A stretch of 64,000 nt of DNA, from positions 62,001 to 126,000 of the forward strand of contig NZ_JBNFZM010000008.1 in the NCBI RefSeq assembly GCF_051195235.1, in the 5' to 3' direction. Source of the DNA: Tateyamaria sp947503385 (lineage in GTDB: Bacteria; Pseudomonadota; Alphaproteobacteria; Rhodobacterales; Rhodobacteraceae). Every line of letters starts with the position of its first letter. The first letter of the stretch is position 1. Under the pieces are notes generated by a model. The model was not told the DNA's origin and ran no database searches. It saw nothing but the letters and a program-made list of their open reading frames with translations. Below, in pieces: positions 42,612-50,161 of the stretch. The position numbers and the translations under genes are program-made.

Positions 42612-43318
42612 GCGACACGGCAGAGGTCACATTCCCACCCCTGATGTGGGGTGAGGCGGCACCGGACAACGCCTTGGATCACGCCGTGATGCGCGCGACG
42701 CTGGGTTGTGACGCCGGGTTGATCTCTTACAAATTGGGTGCAGCAGAGATGGAGGCCGCGCTGGTCTTTGCCCCCGAAGTGCCCTTGCGGGACGCCATGG
42801 CGATGCTGCCGCTCTGCGGTGTGGGGTTTCAGAACGCGCTCGGCGCATTGGCCCCGCCCGAAGTGGCCGTGCATCTCGATTGGTGGGGCGGCATCCGGGT
42901 GAATGGCGCGCGCTGTGGCGGGTTCCGGGTGGTGGCGTCGGACACGGACCCCGAGGCTGTGCCCGATTGGCTGGTTGTGGGTTTCACCCTGCCCCTGATG
43001 CCCCCGTCCGAGGATATGGGCCTGACCCCGGACCGAACCGCGCTTTTTGCCGAAGGCTGTGCCGATGTTGCACCGCCGACCCTGCTCGAAGCATGGGCGC
43101 GGCATACGCTCAACTGGCTGAACCGCTGGGAAGACGACGGCAACGCGCCGCTGCATTCCGAATGGCGCGGCTTGGCCCATGGGATTGGGGAACGTGCGAC
43201 GCATCAGTCTCTAACCGGGACATTTTTGGGCATAGATGAGGGGTTTGGTATGCTGCTGCGCGATGAGGACACGACACATCTGATCCCGCTGACATCCCTG
43301 CTGGAGGCACAGACATGA
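42608..43318 (+). CDS. Biotin/lipoate-protein-ligase-like protein (DUF4444)
   Basis: A 236-residue protein that resembles the biotin/lipoate ligase fold, with EVAVHLDWWGGIRVNGARCGGFRVVAS matching the ligase core and a C-terminal DUF4444-like domain (GTFLGIDEGFGMLL). The usual ligase GRGRxGR motif is not visible, so ligase activity is doubtful. It overlaps Mrp and the next gene by 4 nt, placing it in the FDH accessory arm. Confidence 0.78.
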   Translation: MSDTAEVTFPPLMWGEAAPDNALDHAVMRATLGCDAGLISYKLGAAEMEAALVFAPEVPLRDAMAMLPLCGVGFQNALGALAPPEVAVHLDWWGGIRVNGARCGGFRVVASDTDPEAVPDWLVVGFTLPLMPPSEDMGLTPDRTALFAEGCADVAPPTLLEAWARHTLNWLNRWEDDGNAPLHSEWRGLAHGIGERATHQSLTGTFLGIDEGFGMLLRDEDTTHLIPLTSLLEAQT

Positions 43319-43806
43319 AGCTCGCCCGCGCAATCCATTTTGACGAAAGCGACATGAACGTCTTTGCCTCACCCGCCCGCACGGGCGAATGGTGCATCTC
43401 GGGCGGGTTCGAATTTTCGAACTGGGGCGAAGGCGATCTGACCGGCAAAGCGCGTCAGGCCTTTGCCAATGGATGGTTTGGGCTGGAGACCGGTGGCCGC
43501 GTGACCTTTGTCGCCGTGACGCAACTGGAAGCGGCCGAACTGGAGACACTGACCGCCCTATTGGCGCAGCATTTCGTGACCTACTACGGCGCGCCCTCTG
43601 TCGAGGCTGCGCGGCCTGTGGCAGCCGAAGAACTCGCGCAGATGATCGAGATGTGCGAAGACCACGACCCCAACACCTTGCTGACGGTTGCGCGTGAGTT
43701 AACGGAGGCAGGGGTGCGGGAGGCGTATCGGTCGATCCAGCCGCAGGATGCGGGGTTGGATCAGTTTGCAGTCCACGGCGATATGGACCACGGCCACGAT
43801 CATTGA
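43315..43806 (+). CDS. DUF6505-type protein, FDH accessory arm
   Basis: A 163-residue protein (MKLARAIHFDESDMNVFASPA, GEWCISGGFEFSNW, RVTFVAVTQLEAAELETLTALLAQHFVTYYGAP) that I recognise as the DUF6505 family from its N-terminus. It ends in a His-rich HGDMDHGHDH tail, suggesting metal binding. It overlaps the ligase-like gene by 4 nt and is the last gene of the plus-strand arm. Function unknown. Confidence 0.8.
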   Translation: MKLARAIHFDESDMNVFASPARTGEWCISGGFEFSNWGEGDLTGKARQAFANGWFGLETGGRVTFVAVTQLEAAELETLTALLAQHFVTYYGAPSVEAARPVAAEELAQMIEMCEDHDPNTLLTVARELTEAGVREAYRSIQPQDAGLDQFAVHGDMDHGHDH

Positions 43807-43836
43807 TGTCGCATTGGCTGCGCCAATCCGACGTCT

Positions 43837-43857
43837 GCGAGGGGCGCTGCCCCTCGC
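43837..43857. terminator. Terminator hairpin of a common intergenic repeat type
   Basis: GCGAGGGGC and GCCCCTCGC form a 9-bp stem with a 3-nt loop between convergent genes, followed on the plus strand by GGAGTATTTTCAAAG. From memory, similar hairpin-plus-GGAGTATTTT sequences are frequent between genes in Rhodobacteraceae. The 102-bp gap holds nothing else. Confidence 0.7.
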
Positions 43858-43908
43858 GCTCCCCGGAGTATTTTCAAAGAGAAGAAGCCAAAAAGGGCTG
43901 ATTAGAGC

Positions 43909-44712
43909 CTATCTTGCATTGAAGACGAACAGCGTTTCGCTATCAATCGTGTAGCTGTCGATCAGAGATTTCGCGCGCTCGGATGTGAGCCAGGTTTCGA
44001 GTTTGGCGGTCAGGTCCGATTTGACATGCGAGTGCAGCGCCGGGTTCACAGGCAGGTAGGCGTATTGGTTGAACAGCACGGGATCGCCAGCAAACAGCAG
44101 GGCCAGATCGCCCTTGTTGCCGAAGTTCAGCCAGCTGGCGCGGTCCGACAGGACATAGGCGTTGAGACCGGACGCCGTGTTGAGCGCCGCGCCCATGCCC
44201 GCACCCACCGCGCGATACCAGTCGCCCGACGGATCAATACCATCACCGGCGGCCTCCCATAGCTCCAGTTCCTTTTTGTGCGTACCGCTGTTGTCACCGC
44301 GGCTGACGAACAGCGCTTGCTGTCGTTTGATCCGCTGAAAGGCGTCAAGGACAGTCTCGGCACCCGACACCTGCGCGGGATCCGCAGACGGGCCAATCAC
44401 GACAAAATCATTATACATAATCTCGCGCCGGTGGGTGCCGTAGCCATCTGCCACAAACGCCTCCTCCGCCGCGCGGGAATGGACGAGGATCGCGTCGACA
44501 TCCCCCGCCTGCCCCAATTTGAGCGCCTGACCCGTGCCGACGACCAGCAATTGCACCTCCAGATCCAGATCATGTGCGATTTCCGGCAGCAGCACATCCG
44601 CAAGGCCCGAATTGTGGAAGGATGTGGTGACAGCCATGCGCATCTGATCGGCAGCCTGCGCCAGTCCGGCTGTCATCAGGGTCACAAAGGCCAGTATCAG
44701 TGTCTGTTTCAT
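43909..44712 (-). CDS. tupA: TupA, tungstate-binding periplasmic protein
   Basis: A 267-residue periplasmic protein with signal peptide (about 1-20, ending AQAAD). The family motif TTSFHNSGLADVLLPEI (compare TTTSTxxSGL in TupA), VGTGQALKLGQAGDVDAILVHSR and VSRGDNSGTHKKE support tungstate binding. It overlaps the ATPase gene by 4 nt. It would supply tungsten for the formate dehydrogenase or other pterin enzymes. Molybdate cannot be excluded. Confidence 0.9.
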   Translation of the reverse strand: MKQTLILAFVTLMTAGLAQAADQMRMAVTTSFHNSGLADVLLPEIAHDLDLEVQLLVVGTGQALKLGQAGDVDAILVHSRAAEEAFVADGYGTHRREIMYNDFVVIGPSADPAQVSGAETVLDAFQRIKRQQALFVSRGDNSGTHKKELELWEAAGDGIDPSGDWYRAVGAGMGAALNTASGLNAYVLSDRASWLNFGNKGDLALLFAGDPVLFNQYAYLPVNPALHSHVKSDLTAKLETWLTSERAKSLIDSYTIDSETLFVFNAR

Positions 44713-45425
44713 TCCACGATATCTCCGTTCAGAAAGGCGCGGGCCTGCGGTGTTTTGGGCCCGTCGAAAAACGCGGCGGCGGGCCCGGTTTCCTGCACCG
44801 TGCCACCCAGAATGAAAACAACCTCATCCGCGATACGCCGCGCTTGACCCATGTCATGGGTCGACAGGATCAGGCGCGTGCCGTCCGCCTTGGCCCGGAG
44901 CAGGATCGCTTCGATTTCGCGCATGGCACGCCCGTCAAGCGACGCAGTGGGTTCGTCTAGAAACACCAGCGCAGGTTCGGTGATCAGGGCGCGTGCGATG
45001 GCCAGTTTCTGTTGCTCACCGCCCGACAGGACCATGGCACGGCGGGTCAGGTGCGGGCCCAGCCCCACCCGTTCCGCCCAGTCGCGCGCGGCCACCTGCG
45101 CCACCTTGCGCGAGGTGCCGCGCAGGCGCAGCGGGTAGGTCAGGTTTTCCTCGACCGTGCGGCGCAGGACCACGGGCCGCTGAAAGACAAAGGCCTGATG
45201 ATGGCGCGCCACATCCGTGTCGCAGGCCCATGTCACGGACCCGCCTGTCAGCCGAGCGGTGCCGTGCATCAGCCGCAAGAGCGTTGTCTTGCCAGACCCG
45301 TTGGGGCCCATCACAACGCACAGCCCCTGCCCGTCCAGCGACAGATCAACGGGGCCAACCAGACGTTTGCCACGGCGCGATGTCTCAGCGCCTTTGAGGG
45401 TCAGCGGGAACAATTCGGTCACCAT
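44709..45425 (-). CDS. tupC: TupC, tungstate importer ATPase
   Basis: A 238-residue ATPase with Walker A GPNGSGKTT, Q-loop VFQRPVVL, signature LSGGEQQK and Walker B ALVFLDEPTASLD. It energises the TupAB importer. It overlaps TupA by 4 nt and TupB by 7 nt, so all three are one operon. There is no C-terminal TOBE domain, as in the short TupC form. Confidence 0.9.
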   Translation of the reverse strand: MVTELFPLTLKGAETSRRGKRLVGPVDLSLDGQGLCVVMGPNGSGKTTLLRLMHGTARLTGGSVTWACDTDVARHHQAFVFQRPVVLRRTVEENLTYPLRLRGTSRKVAQVAARDWAERVGLGPHLTRRAMVLSGGEQQKLAIARALITEPALVFLDEPTASLDGRAMREIEAILLRAKADGTRLILSTHDMGQARRIADEVVFILGGTVQETGPAAAFFDGPKTPQARAFLNGDIVE

Positions 45426-46138
45426 CGGCTGTCCCGCTCGGTCTGGCCGATCCAGTGGATCATCAGGTTCACCCCAAGGGCCAGCGCAATCAGGATAAAT
45501 CCAAGCGCCAGCGCCAGCGCGAACTGCCCCTTGCCGGTCTCCAGTGCGATGGCCGTGGTCAGCACGCGGGTCGCGTTGTCGATATTGCCGCCGACGATCA
45601 TGATGGCACCAACCTCACCGATGCCACGGCCAAAGCCCGCCAGCGCGGCTGTCAGCAACGCCCGCCGCGCGTCCCACAGCAGGGTGCGCATCTTTTGCAT
45701 CTGCGTGACGTTCATCGAAATCAGCAGGTCGTGGTATTCCGCCCACAACTCGCGCAGGGACTGATGCGCAATGGAGGCGATGAGGGGCACAATTATGATG
45801 ACCTGCGCGATGATCATGGCCGTGGGCGTGAACAGCAGGCCAAGCGCGCCCAGAGGGCCGGACCGCGACAGAAAGATGTAGACGATCAGGCCCACGACCA
45901 CTGGCGGCAGGCCCATTAGCGCGTTCAGCATTGCAATTGTGGCGCGTCGCCAGCGGAACCGGCGCACAGCCAGCATCGCGGCGAGGGGCAGGGCGATCAG
46001 GCAGGCAATGACCAATGCGGAGAGGGTCACGCGGAGCGAGCGCAGCGCAATCTCCGCCAGCGCGGCGTCAAACGTGACGACCAGCCAAAAGGCGTGGCGC
46101 AGACCCTCCCACAGATCGACGATGGCCGATCCTCCCAT
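45419..46138 (-). CDS. tupB: TupB, tungstate importer permease
   Basis: A 239-residue inner-membrane permease with about five helices and an EAA-type loop (LLWDARRALLTAALAGFGRGIGEVGA). It forms the importer with TupA and TupC. It starts at 46138, about 130 bp before the parS-like repeats on the other side. The upstream 46139-46326 region holds those repeats and no other recognised element. Confidence 0.9.
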   Translation of the reverse strand: MGGSAIVDLWEGLRHAFWLVVTFDAALAEIALRSLRVTLSALVIACLIALPLAAMLAVRRFRWRRATIAMLNALMGLPPVVVGLIVYIFLSRSGPLGALGLLFTPTAMIIAQVIIIVPLIASIAHQSLRELWAEYHDLLISMNVTQMQKMRTLLWDARRALLTAALAGFGRGIGEVGAIMIVGGNIDNATRVLTTAIALETGKGQFALALALGFILIALALGVNLMIHWIGQTERDSRW

Positions 46139-46265
46139 TGCTTGTTTTGCCTGAAATTGGACGGTTTTGCGGGGGGATACCAGCCCTGTTCTGTGGCGGT
46201 GTCAGTCTGTCTTGGTCCGTATGCGTTGTGGGGTGGACCGGGGTCAGATTGTCCGCCCAGCCTTG

Positions 46266-46318
46266 AATTGCCCACGGGCAATTTCCGCATCAGCCACAGG
46301 AATTGCCCATGGGCAATT
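46266..46318. repeat. Two palindromes, candidate parS partition site
   Basis: AATTGCCCACGGGCAATT at 46266-46283 and AATTGCCCATGGGCAATT at 46301-46318 (the latter a perfect 18-bp palindrome) are spaced 35 bp start to start. They lie directly past the stop of the ParB gene, where plasmid centromeres often lie, and nowhere else was a clear copy seen. They are candidate ParB binding sites; an operator for the tup promoter is the alternative. Confidence 0.55.
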
Positions 46319-46326
46319 TCTTGGGT

Positions 46327-47316
46327 TCATCCGTCGAAGGTCGCCTTGAGGTAGGCGGCGAACGCCCCTTCGAGCTGGGTCCGGGACATGTCCTTGTCAA
46401 ACTCCATGCGCATCTTGCGGCCCTTCTGGACCACTGCGACACCTTTGTCATGCGGGGTGCGGCGATAGATGCGCCCTTCGGTTTCGGCTTTGGGTTGCAG
46501 CGGTTTGCCCGCCCGTGACAACCGCCGCATGACGGTTGCGGCATCCACAAAGGACCCGCGCCCGCTGCGGGCCTGTGCCTGTGTGCGGCCTATGGCATTT
46601 GCTTCGTCCAATACAGCGCGCGCGGTCTCTGGCTGCGCCAAAAGCGGCTTTAGCTCGCGCGCGTTGCGTTCGCGAATCTCGCGGATGTTGGGAAAGGCAT
46701 CAACGATGGCTTGGGGCAGCTTGGCCAGTTGCAAATAGCGCGACAGCCATGGCTGGCTGACCTCGAGCCGTTCGGCCATCGCCTTTTGCTTGCCGCCATA
46801 GTAGCGCGCAACCGCATCAGCATAGTCCAGCGCCCGTTCATAATCCGAGATATCTTCGCGGTCGCGGTTTTCGATATCGGCGAGGCGGAACGCCTCTTCG
46901 TCGCTCAGTTGGCGGGCCTCAATCAGATATTTGAACTGCGTGTAATTGTTGGCGCGCAGCCATGACACGGCGAAATGGCGGCGCGCACCGCAGATCACTT
47001 CGAAGTCGTAATCGGGGTCGTCCACGGGGCGCACAATGGCCGGGAATTCCTGTTGGCCTTGGCTGCGGATACCGTCGATCAGGTCGCGGCAATTGTCTTC
47101 GGTCAGCAGGGCGTAATCGCGGTTGTGCCGGTCCCACATGCGGCAACGGGCGGGATCGACCCACCGCAGGGTCTTTTCCTCAACCTCTCCGGCCAGCCTG
47201 TCGCTGATTGCCGTCGACCGCTTCAGGAACCGCGCGCCGGCGCGGTCGCTGGCATCCGGCGCGCTGTCCAGATCGCTGAGCACATCGTCAAAGATCGCAT
47301 CGTGTTTGCGGGTCAT
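46327..47316 (-). CDS. parB: ParB-family plasmid partition protein
   Basis: A 329-residue DNA-binding partition protein. It has an N-terminal flexible part, a ParB/Srx-like nuclease-fold domain with CGARRHFAVSWL, a central KorB-like HTH (MAERLEVSQPWLSRYLQLAKLP), and a C-terminal dimerisation region. It binds parS and interacts with ParA. The start at 47316, with a GGAGGG site, overlaps ParA by 4 nt; the upstream extension is discarded. The candidate parS lies just past its stop. Confidence 0.9.
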   Translation of the reverse strand: MTRKHDAIFDDVLSDLDSAPDASDRAGARFLKRSTAISDRLAGEVEEKTLRWVDPARCRMWDRHNRDYALLTEDNCRDLIDGIRSQGQQEFPAIVRPVDDPDYDFEVICGARRHFAVSWLRANNYTQFKYLIEARQLSDEEAFRLADIENRDREDISDYERALDYADAVARYYGGKQKAMAERLEVSQPWLSRYLQLAKLPQAIVDAFPNIREIRERNARELKPLLAQPETARAVLDEANAIGRTQAQARSGRGSFVDAATVMRRLSRAGKPLQPKAETEGRIYRRTPHDKGVAVVQKGRKMRMEFDKDMSRTQLEGAFAAYLKATFDG

Positions 47317-48515
47317 AGCAGTCCCTCCTTGCGCAGGCCCGCATGGTGGCTGGGCCATGTTTTGCGGATCAGCACCTCGATCTCGCGGCACACGGCATCG
47401 AGATAGGCGCGGCAGCGCTTGTGGGTTTCGGTCCGGGTGGCGGGGCCGGTGAGTTCGTAGACCGTGCTGAGGTTCGCCGCGGCATTGTCGATTTCGGCGC
47501 TGTCCTTGAGCACCGCTTGCAACATGTCGAGGGGGAACACCGCGTCCATCATCCGTTTGATCGCCATATGCGCTGATTTCGAGTCGTTCATTTTGGTTGC
47601 GAGGATCTTAACGAAAGCATAATCGCGCGTACCCCCGTGGCGGGCGAGTTCGTTGAGCGTGGCACCCAACATCTTGAGAAAGTGCGCGGTAGAGCCGAAA
47701 TCAATGTTGTTGGGCGGGGCAGGGATCACCAGCGCGTCGGCGGCACGCAACACAGACAGGGACAACATGCCCAAGGCCGGGGGCGGGTCGAGCAGGATGA
47801 CGTCAAAGCGGTCCTTTATGGTCTCCAGCCCGTTGCGCAGCCGGTCCAGCACAAACACCTGCTCGCGGGCCATGCGGGCGGCGAATTCATATTCCGCATC
47901 ATAGAGACCCAGATTGGCGGGGATGAGCGCGATATTCGGCCAGTAGGTGGCGCGCAGGGCATAGCTGAGGTCTTGCGGCCCGCCATGGCGAAAAAAGGGG
48001 TAAAGCGTGTCCTCCTCCTCATCGACATCCACATCCGGGTTGAGGCCAAAAACAGAGGTCGTGCTGGCCTGACTGTCGCAATCCACGACGCAGACGCGGT
48101 AGCCGCGCAGGGCGAGGTGTTGAGCAAAATGGCAGACCATCGTGGATTTGCCGACGCCGCCTTTGAAGTTCTGGATCGCCAGCACCATTGCCGGGTCGCT
48201 GTCGGCGCGGTGGGGCAGGGTGCCGAACACCTGCCGCATCCGGTTGACGTCCGACAGGGAATAGCCAGTGCGACGGCCCGTGTTAGGGTCTTTTTCCGGC
48301 ATGGGCAGGCGGCCATCGGCCTCGGCATCGCGGATCAGCTTGTCACTGCGCCCGACCATGTCTGCGGCGCGTTTCACGTTGAACCGCAGGTCCAGCATTT
48401 TCTGTGCGCCGGGCGCATAAAGCCGGTCGCGCAGACGGTCGATTACAGTCGAGGCGCGTGTGGCCAGCTTGTCCAACTCCTCAAGGGAGACGGGGGGTAG
48501 GGCGGACTGCTCCAT
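47313..48515 (-). CDS. parA: ParA-family plasmid partition ATPase
   Basis: A 400-residue ATPase with an N-terminal HTH of the long ParA type (about 35-95; FNVKRAADMVGRSDKLIRDAE), the deviant Walker A FKGGVGKST (about residue 114), DCDSQAST and ILLDPPPALG. It drives plasmid segregation and probably represses its own promoter. It is divergent from the initiator gene across the origin region. The two-gene parAB with a separate initiator differs from repABC. Confidence 0.92.
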   Translation of the reverse strand: MEQSALPPVSLEELDKLATRASTVIDRLRDRLYAPGAQKMLDLRFNVKRAADMVGRSDKLIRDAEADGRLPMPEKDPNTGRRTGYSLSDVNRMRQVFGTLPHRADSDPAMVLAIQNFKGGVGKSTMVCHFAQHLALRGYRVCVVDCDSQASTTSVFGLNPDVDVDEEEDTLYPFFRHGGPQDLSYALRATYWPNIALIPANLGLYDAEYEFAARMAREQVFVLDRLRNGLETIKDRFDVILLDPPPALGMLSLSVLRAADALVIPAPPNNIDFGSTAHFLKMLGATLNELARHGGTRDYAFVKILATKMNDSKSAHMAIKRMMDAVFPLDMLQAVLKDSAEIDNAAANLSTVYELTGPATRTETHKRCRAYLDAVCREIEVLIRKTWPSHHAGLRKEGLL

Positions 48516-49135
48516 AGGGACCTCTTGTGGGTGCGTTGGCGCGAATCATGACGGGTGCTGGCCTTTGCCTCAAGTGCAAACTTTTGGACAGAGGCCTGAA
48601 AAAAGCGGAAATTGGCGAAGGGGCTGCGAAAGGATGGAAATCAGACGCGGACCAACCCTTGTGTGGACGTGTAGCCGGTATTCTGGGCAACAGAACCCAT
48701 TATGTACGACTGTGCAGGCAGAGAGCAGCGATATGCAACCGGAACCCCCAAAACATCTAAATACAAATCACCCCTCTATTCAAAATTCTTAGAGTTCAGT
48801 GTTCCCAAAGGCCAAGACATTGAAACCTTTGTATAAAGTCGCTCGAAACCTTACATATAGGGGTTGATCCGCTTACATGCGGGGATGCAAAAACCTACAT
48901 GCGGGGACGGCAAACCTTACGTCTTGGGTGGGGTCTAATCCTTACGTTTTGGGTGACTCCGTGCGGCGACTCAGCCCTTTGATTTTTGGGTGTATTTCGA
49001 ATCGCTTGCGCGGTGCGTTGAGTCCCGGCCTTTGTCTTATCCTTACAAATTGGGTGCCCTCGTTTTCGTGGACGGCTGTGGGCGCGGCTGTTATTCTTAC
49101 GTCACACTGCCCGTCAGAGGTAAGAGAAGAGCAGC
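48516..49135. other. Origin region between parA and the initiator gene, with iterons
   Basis: No gene is supported in these 620 bases. Direct repeats near consensus CCTTACRTNTTGGGTG occur at 48915-48930, 48940-48955 and 49041-49056, with diverged relatives at 48847-48866, 48870-48887 and 48892-48909 (CTTACATGCGGGG type). AT-rich tracts lie at about 48755-48800. It has the make-up of an iteron origin for a Rep_3 initiator. The part from 48516 to 48840 should also hold the parA promoter; no clear -10 was assigned. Confidence 0.65.
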
Positions 49136-50152
49136 ATGGCGCAGCGCCCATCGCAAACATACCGGACCATCGACGCGCGGCCAAATGCGCAGAGCCTGGT
49201 CAAACCCGGAGAGTTGGTGGACCTTGTGGAGGTCACGCCGCTGACGCTGGCCGACCGGCGCATTTACAACCAGCTTCTGGAAAATGCGTGGGACGCGATC
49301 GAAAAGCCGGTGACCCACGTGATTGCCAAGGCGGACCTGCGTGGCTCGCACAATTCCAACGACCGCGTGGGGGATTCTGTCGAGCGGTTGATGGGGGCCA
49401 TCGTCAAGGTGAAGGTCACCCATGAGGGTGAAGACGCCATTGAGCGGGTGCAATTGCTGGGCGGCAATATCGAGACGACGCGGCGCGATGGGGTGCTGGA
49501 ATACGAGATCCCGCAGCGGCTGCGCAAGATCATCAAGGACAGCACCGTGTTTGCGCGGCTGCAACGGGAGGTGATGTTCGCGCTGAGTTCGAAATACGCG
49601 CTGACGCTCTATGAAATGATCCAGAAACGCGGGAACCTGCGCTATCGCTCGTCCGAGAAATTTGCGCTGGACGATCTGCGCGGGGTGCTGGGTGTGCCCA
49701 AGGGCAAACTGACCTCGTGGTCGAACCTGAAACTGCGGGCGATTGAGCCTGCGGTGGCGGAGGTGAATATGCTGTCGGATTACGTGGTCGAGGTGTCGCC
49801 GATTAAAACGGGGCGGCGGGTGACCCATATCGAGCTGAAATGGTGGCGCAAGGACGGGGCAGGGACCGCAGAGACGGAGCGCGAATTGTCCTTTTCCAAA
49901 GTTGGGCGCCGCGCGCGTATGGAAGGCACGACCGAAGACCTCAAGCCGCGCCCGGCGTGGCTGGAGGCGGCAGGCCCCGCGCTGCGCACCGAAACTTACG
50001 AGACGGCGCGTCTGCGCCATCCCGGCTATGACATCTACCATGTGGAAAAGGAGTGGCGCGCGTGGGCCGCTGGCAAGGACGCGCCGCGCGATGCCGACCG
50101 CGCCTATCTCGCCTTTTTCCGGAGTTTTGCGGAAAACAACCCGCTGTTGTAG
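49136..50152 (+). CDS. repB: Rep_3-type plasmid replication initiator
   Basis: A 338-residue initiator of the Rep_3 superfamily (RepB type of roseobacter plasmids). Two winged-helix parts are visible: LTLADRRIYNQLLENAW with RGSHNSNDRVGDSVERLMGAIV, and SSKYALTLYEMIQKRGN with LDDLRGVLGVPKGKLTSWSNLKLRAIEPAVAEVN. It binds the iterons in the upstream 620 bp. The start at 49136 follows a GAGGTAAGAG site. The class is assigned from sequence pattern, not search. Confidence 0.85.
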   Translation: MAQRPSQTYRTIDARPNAQSLVKPGELVDLVEVTPLTLADRRIYNQLLENAWDAIEKPVTHVIAKADLRGSHNSNDRVGDSVERLMGAIVKVKVTHEGEDAIERVQLLGGNIETTRRDGVLEYEIPQRLRKIIKDSTVFARLQREVMFALSSKYALTLYEMIQKRGNLRYRSSEKFALDDLRGVLGVPKGKLTSWSNLKLRAIEPAVAEVNMLSDYVVEVSPIKTGRRVTHIELKWWRKDGAGTAETERELSFSKVGRRARMEGTTEDLKPRPAWLEAAGPALRTETYETARLRHPGYDIYHVEKEWRAWAAGKDAPRDADRAYLAFFRSFAENNPLL

Positions 50153-50161
50153 CGTGATGCC

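Noticed and set aside
46327..50152. repABC operon
   Set aside because: The ParA and ParB genes are divergent from a Rep_3-type initiator; no repC-like gene follows parB.
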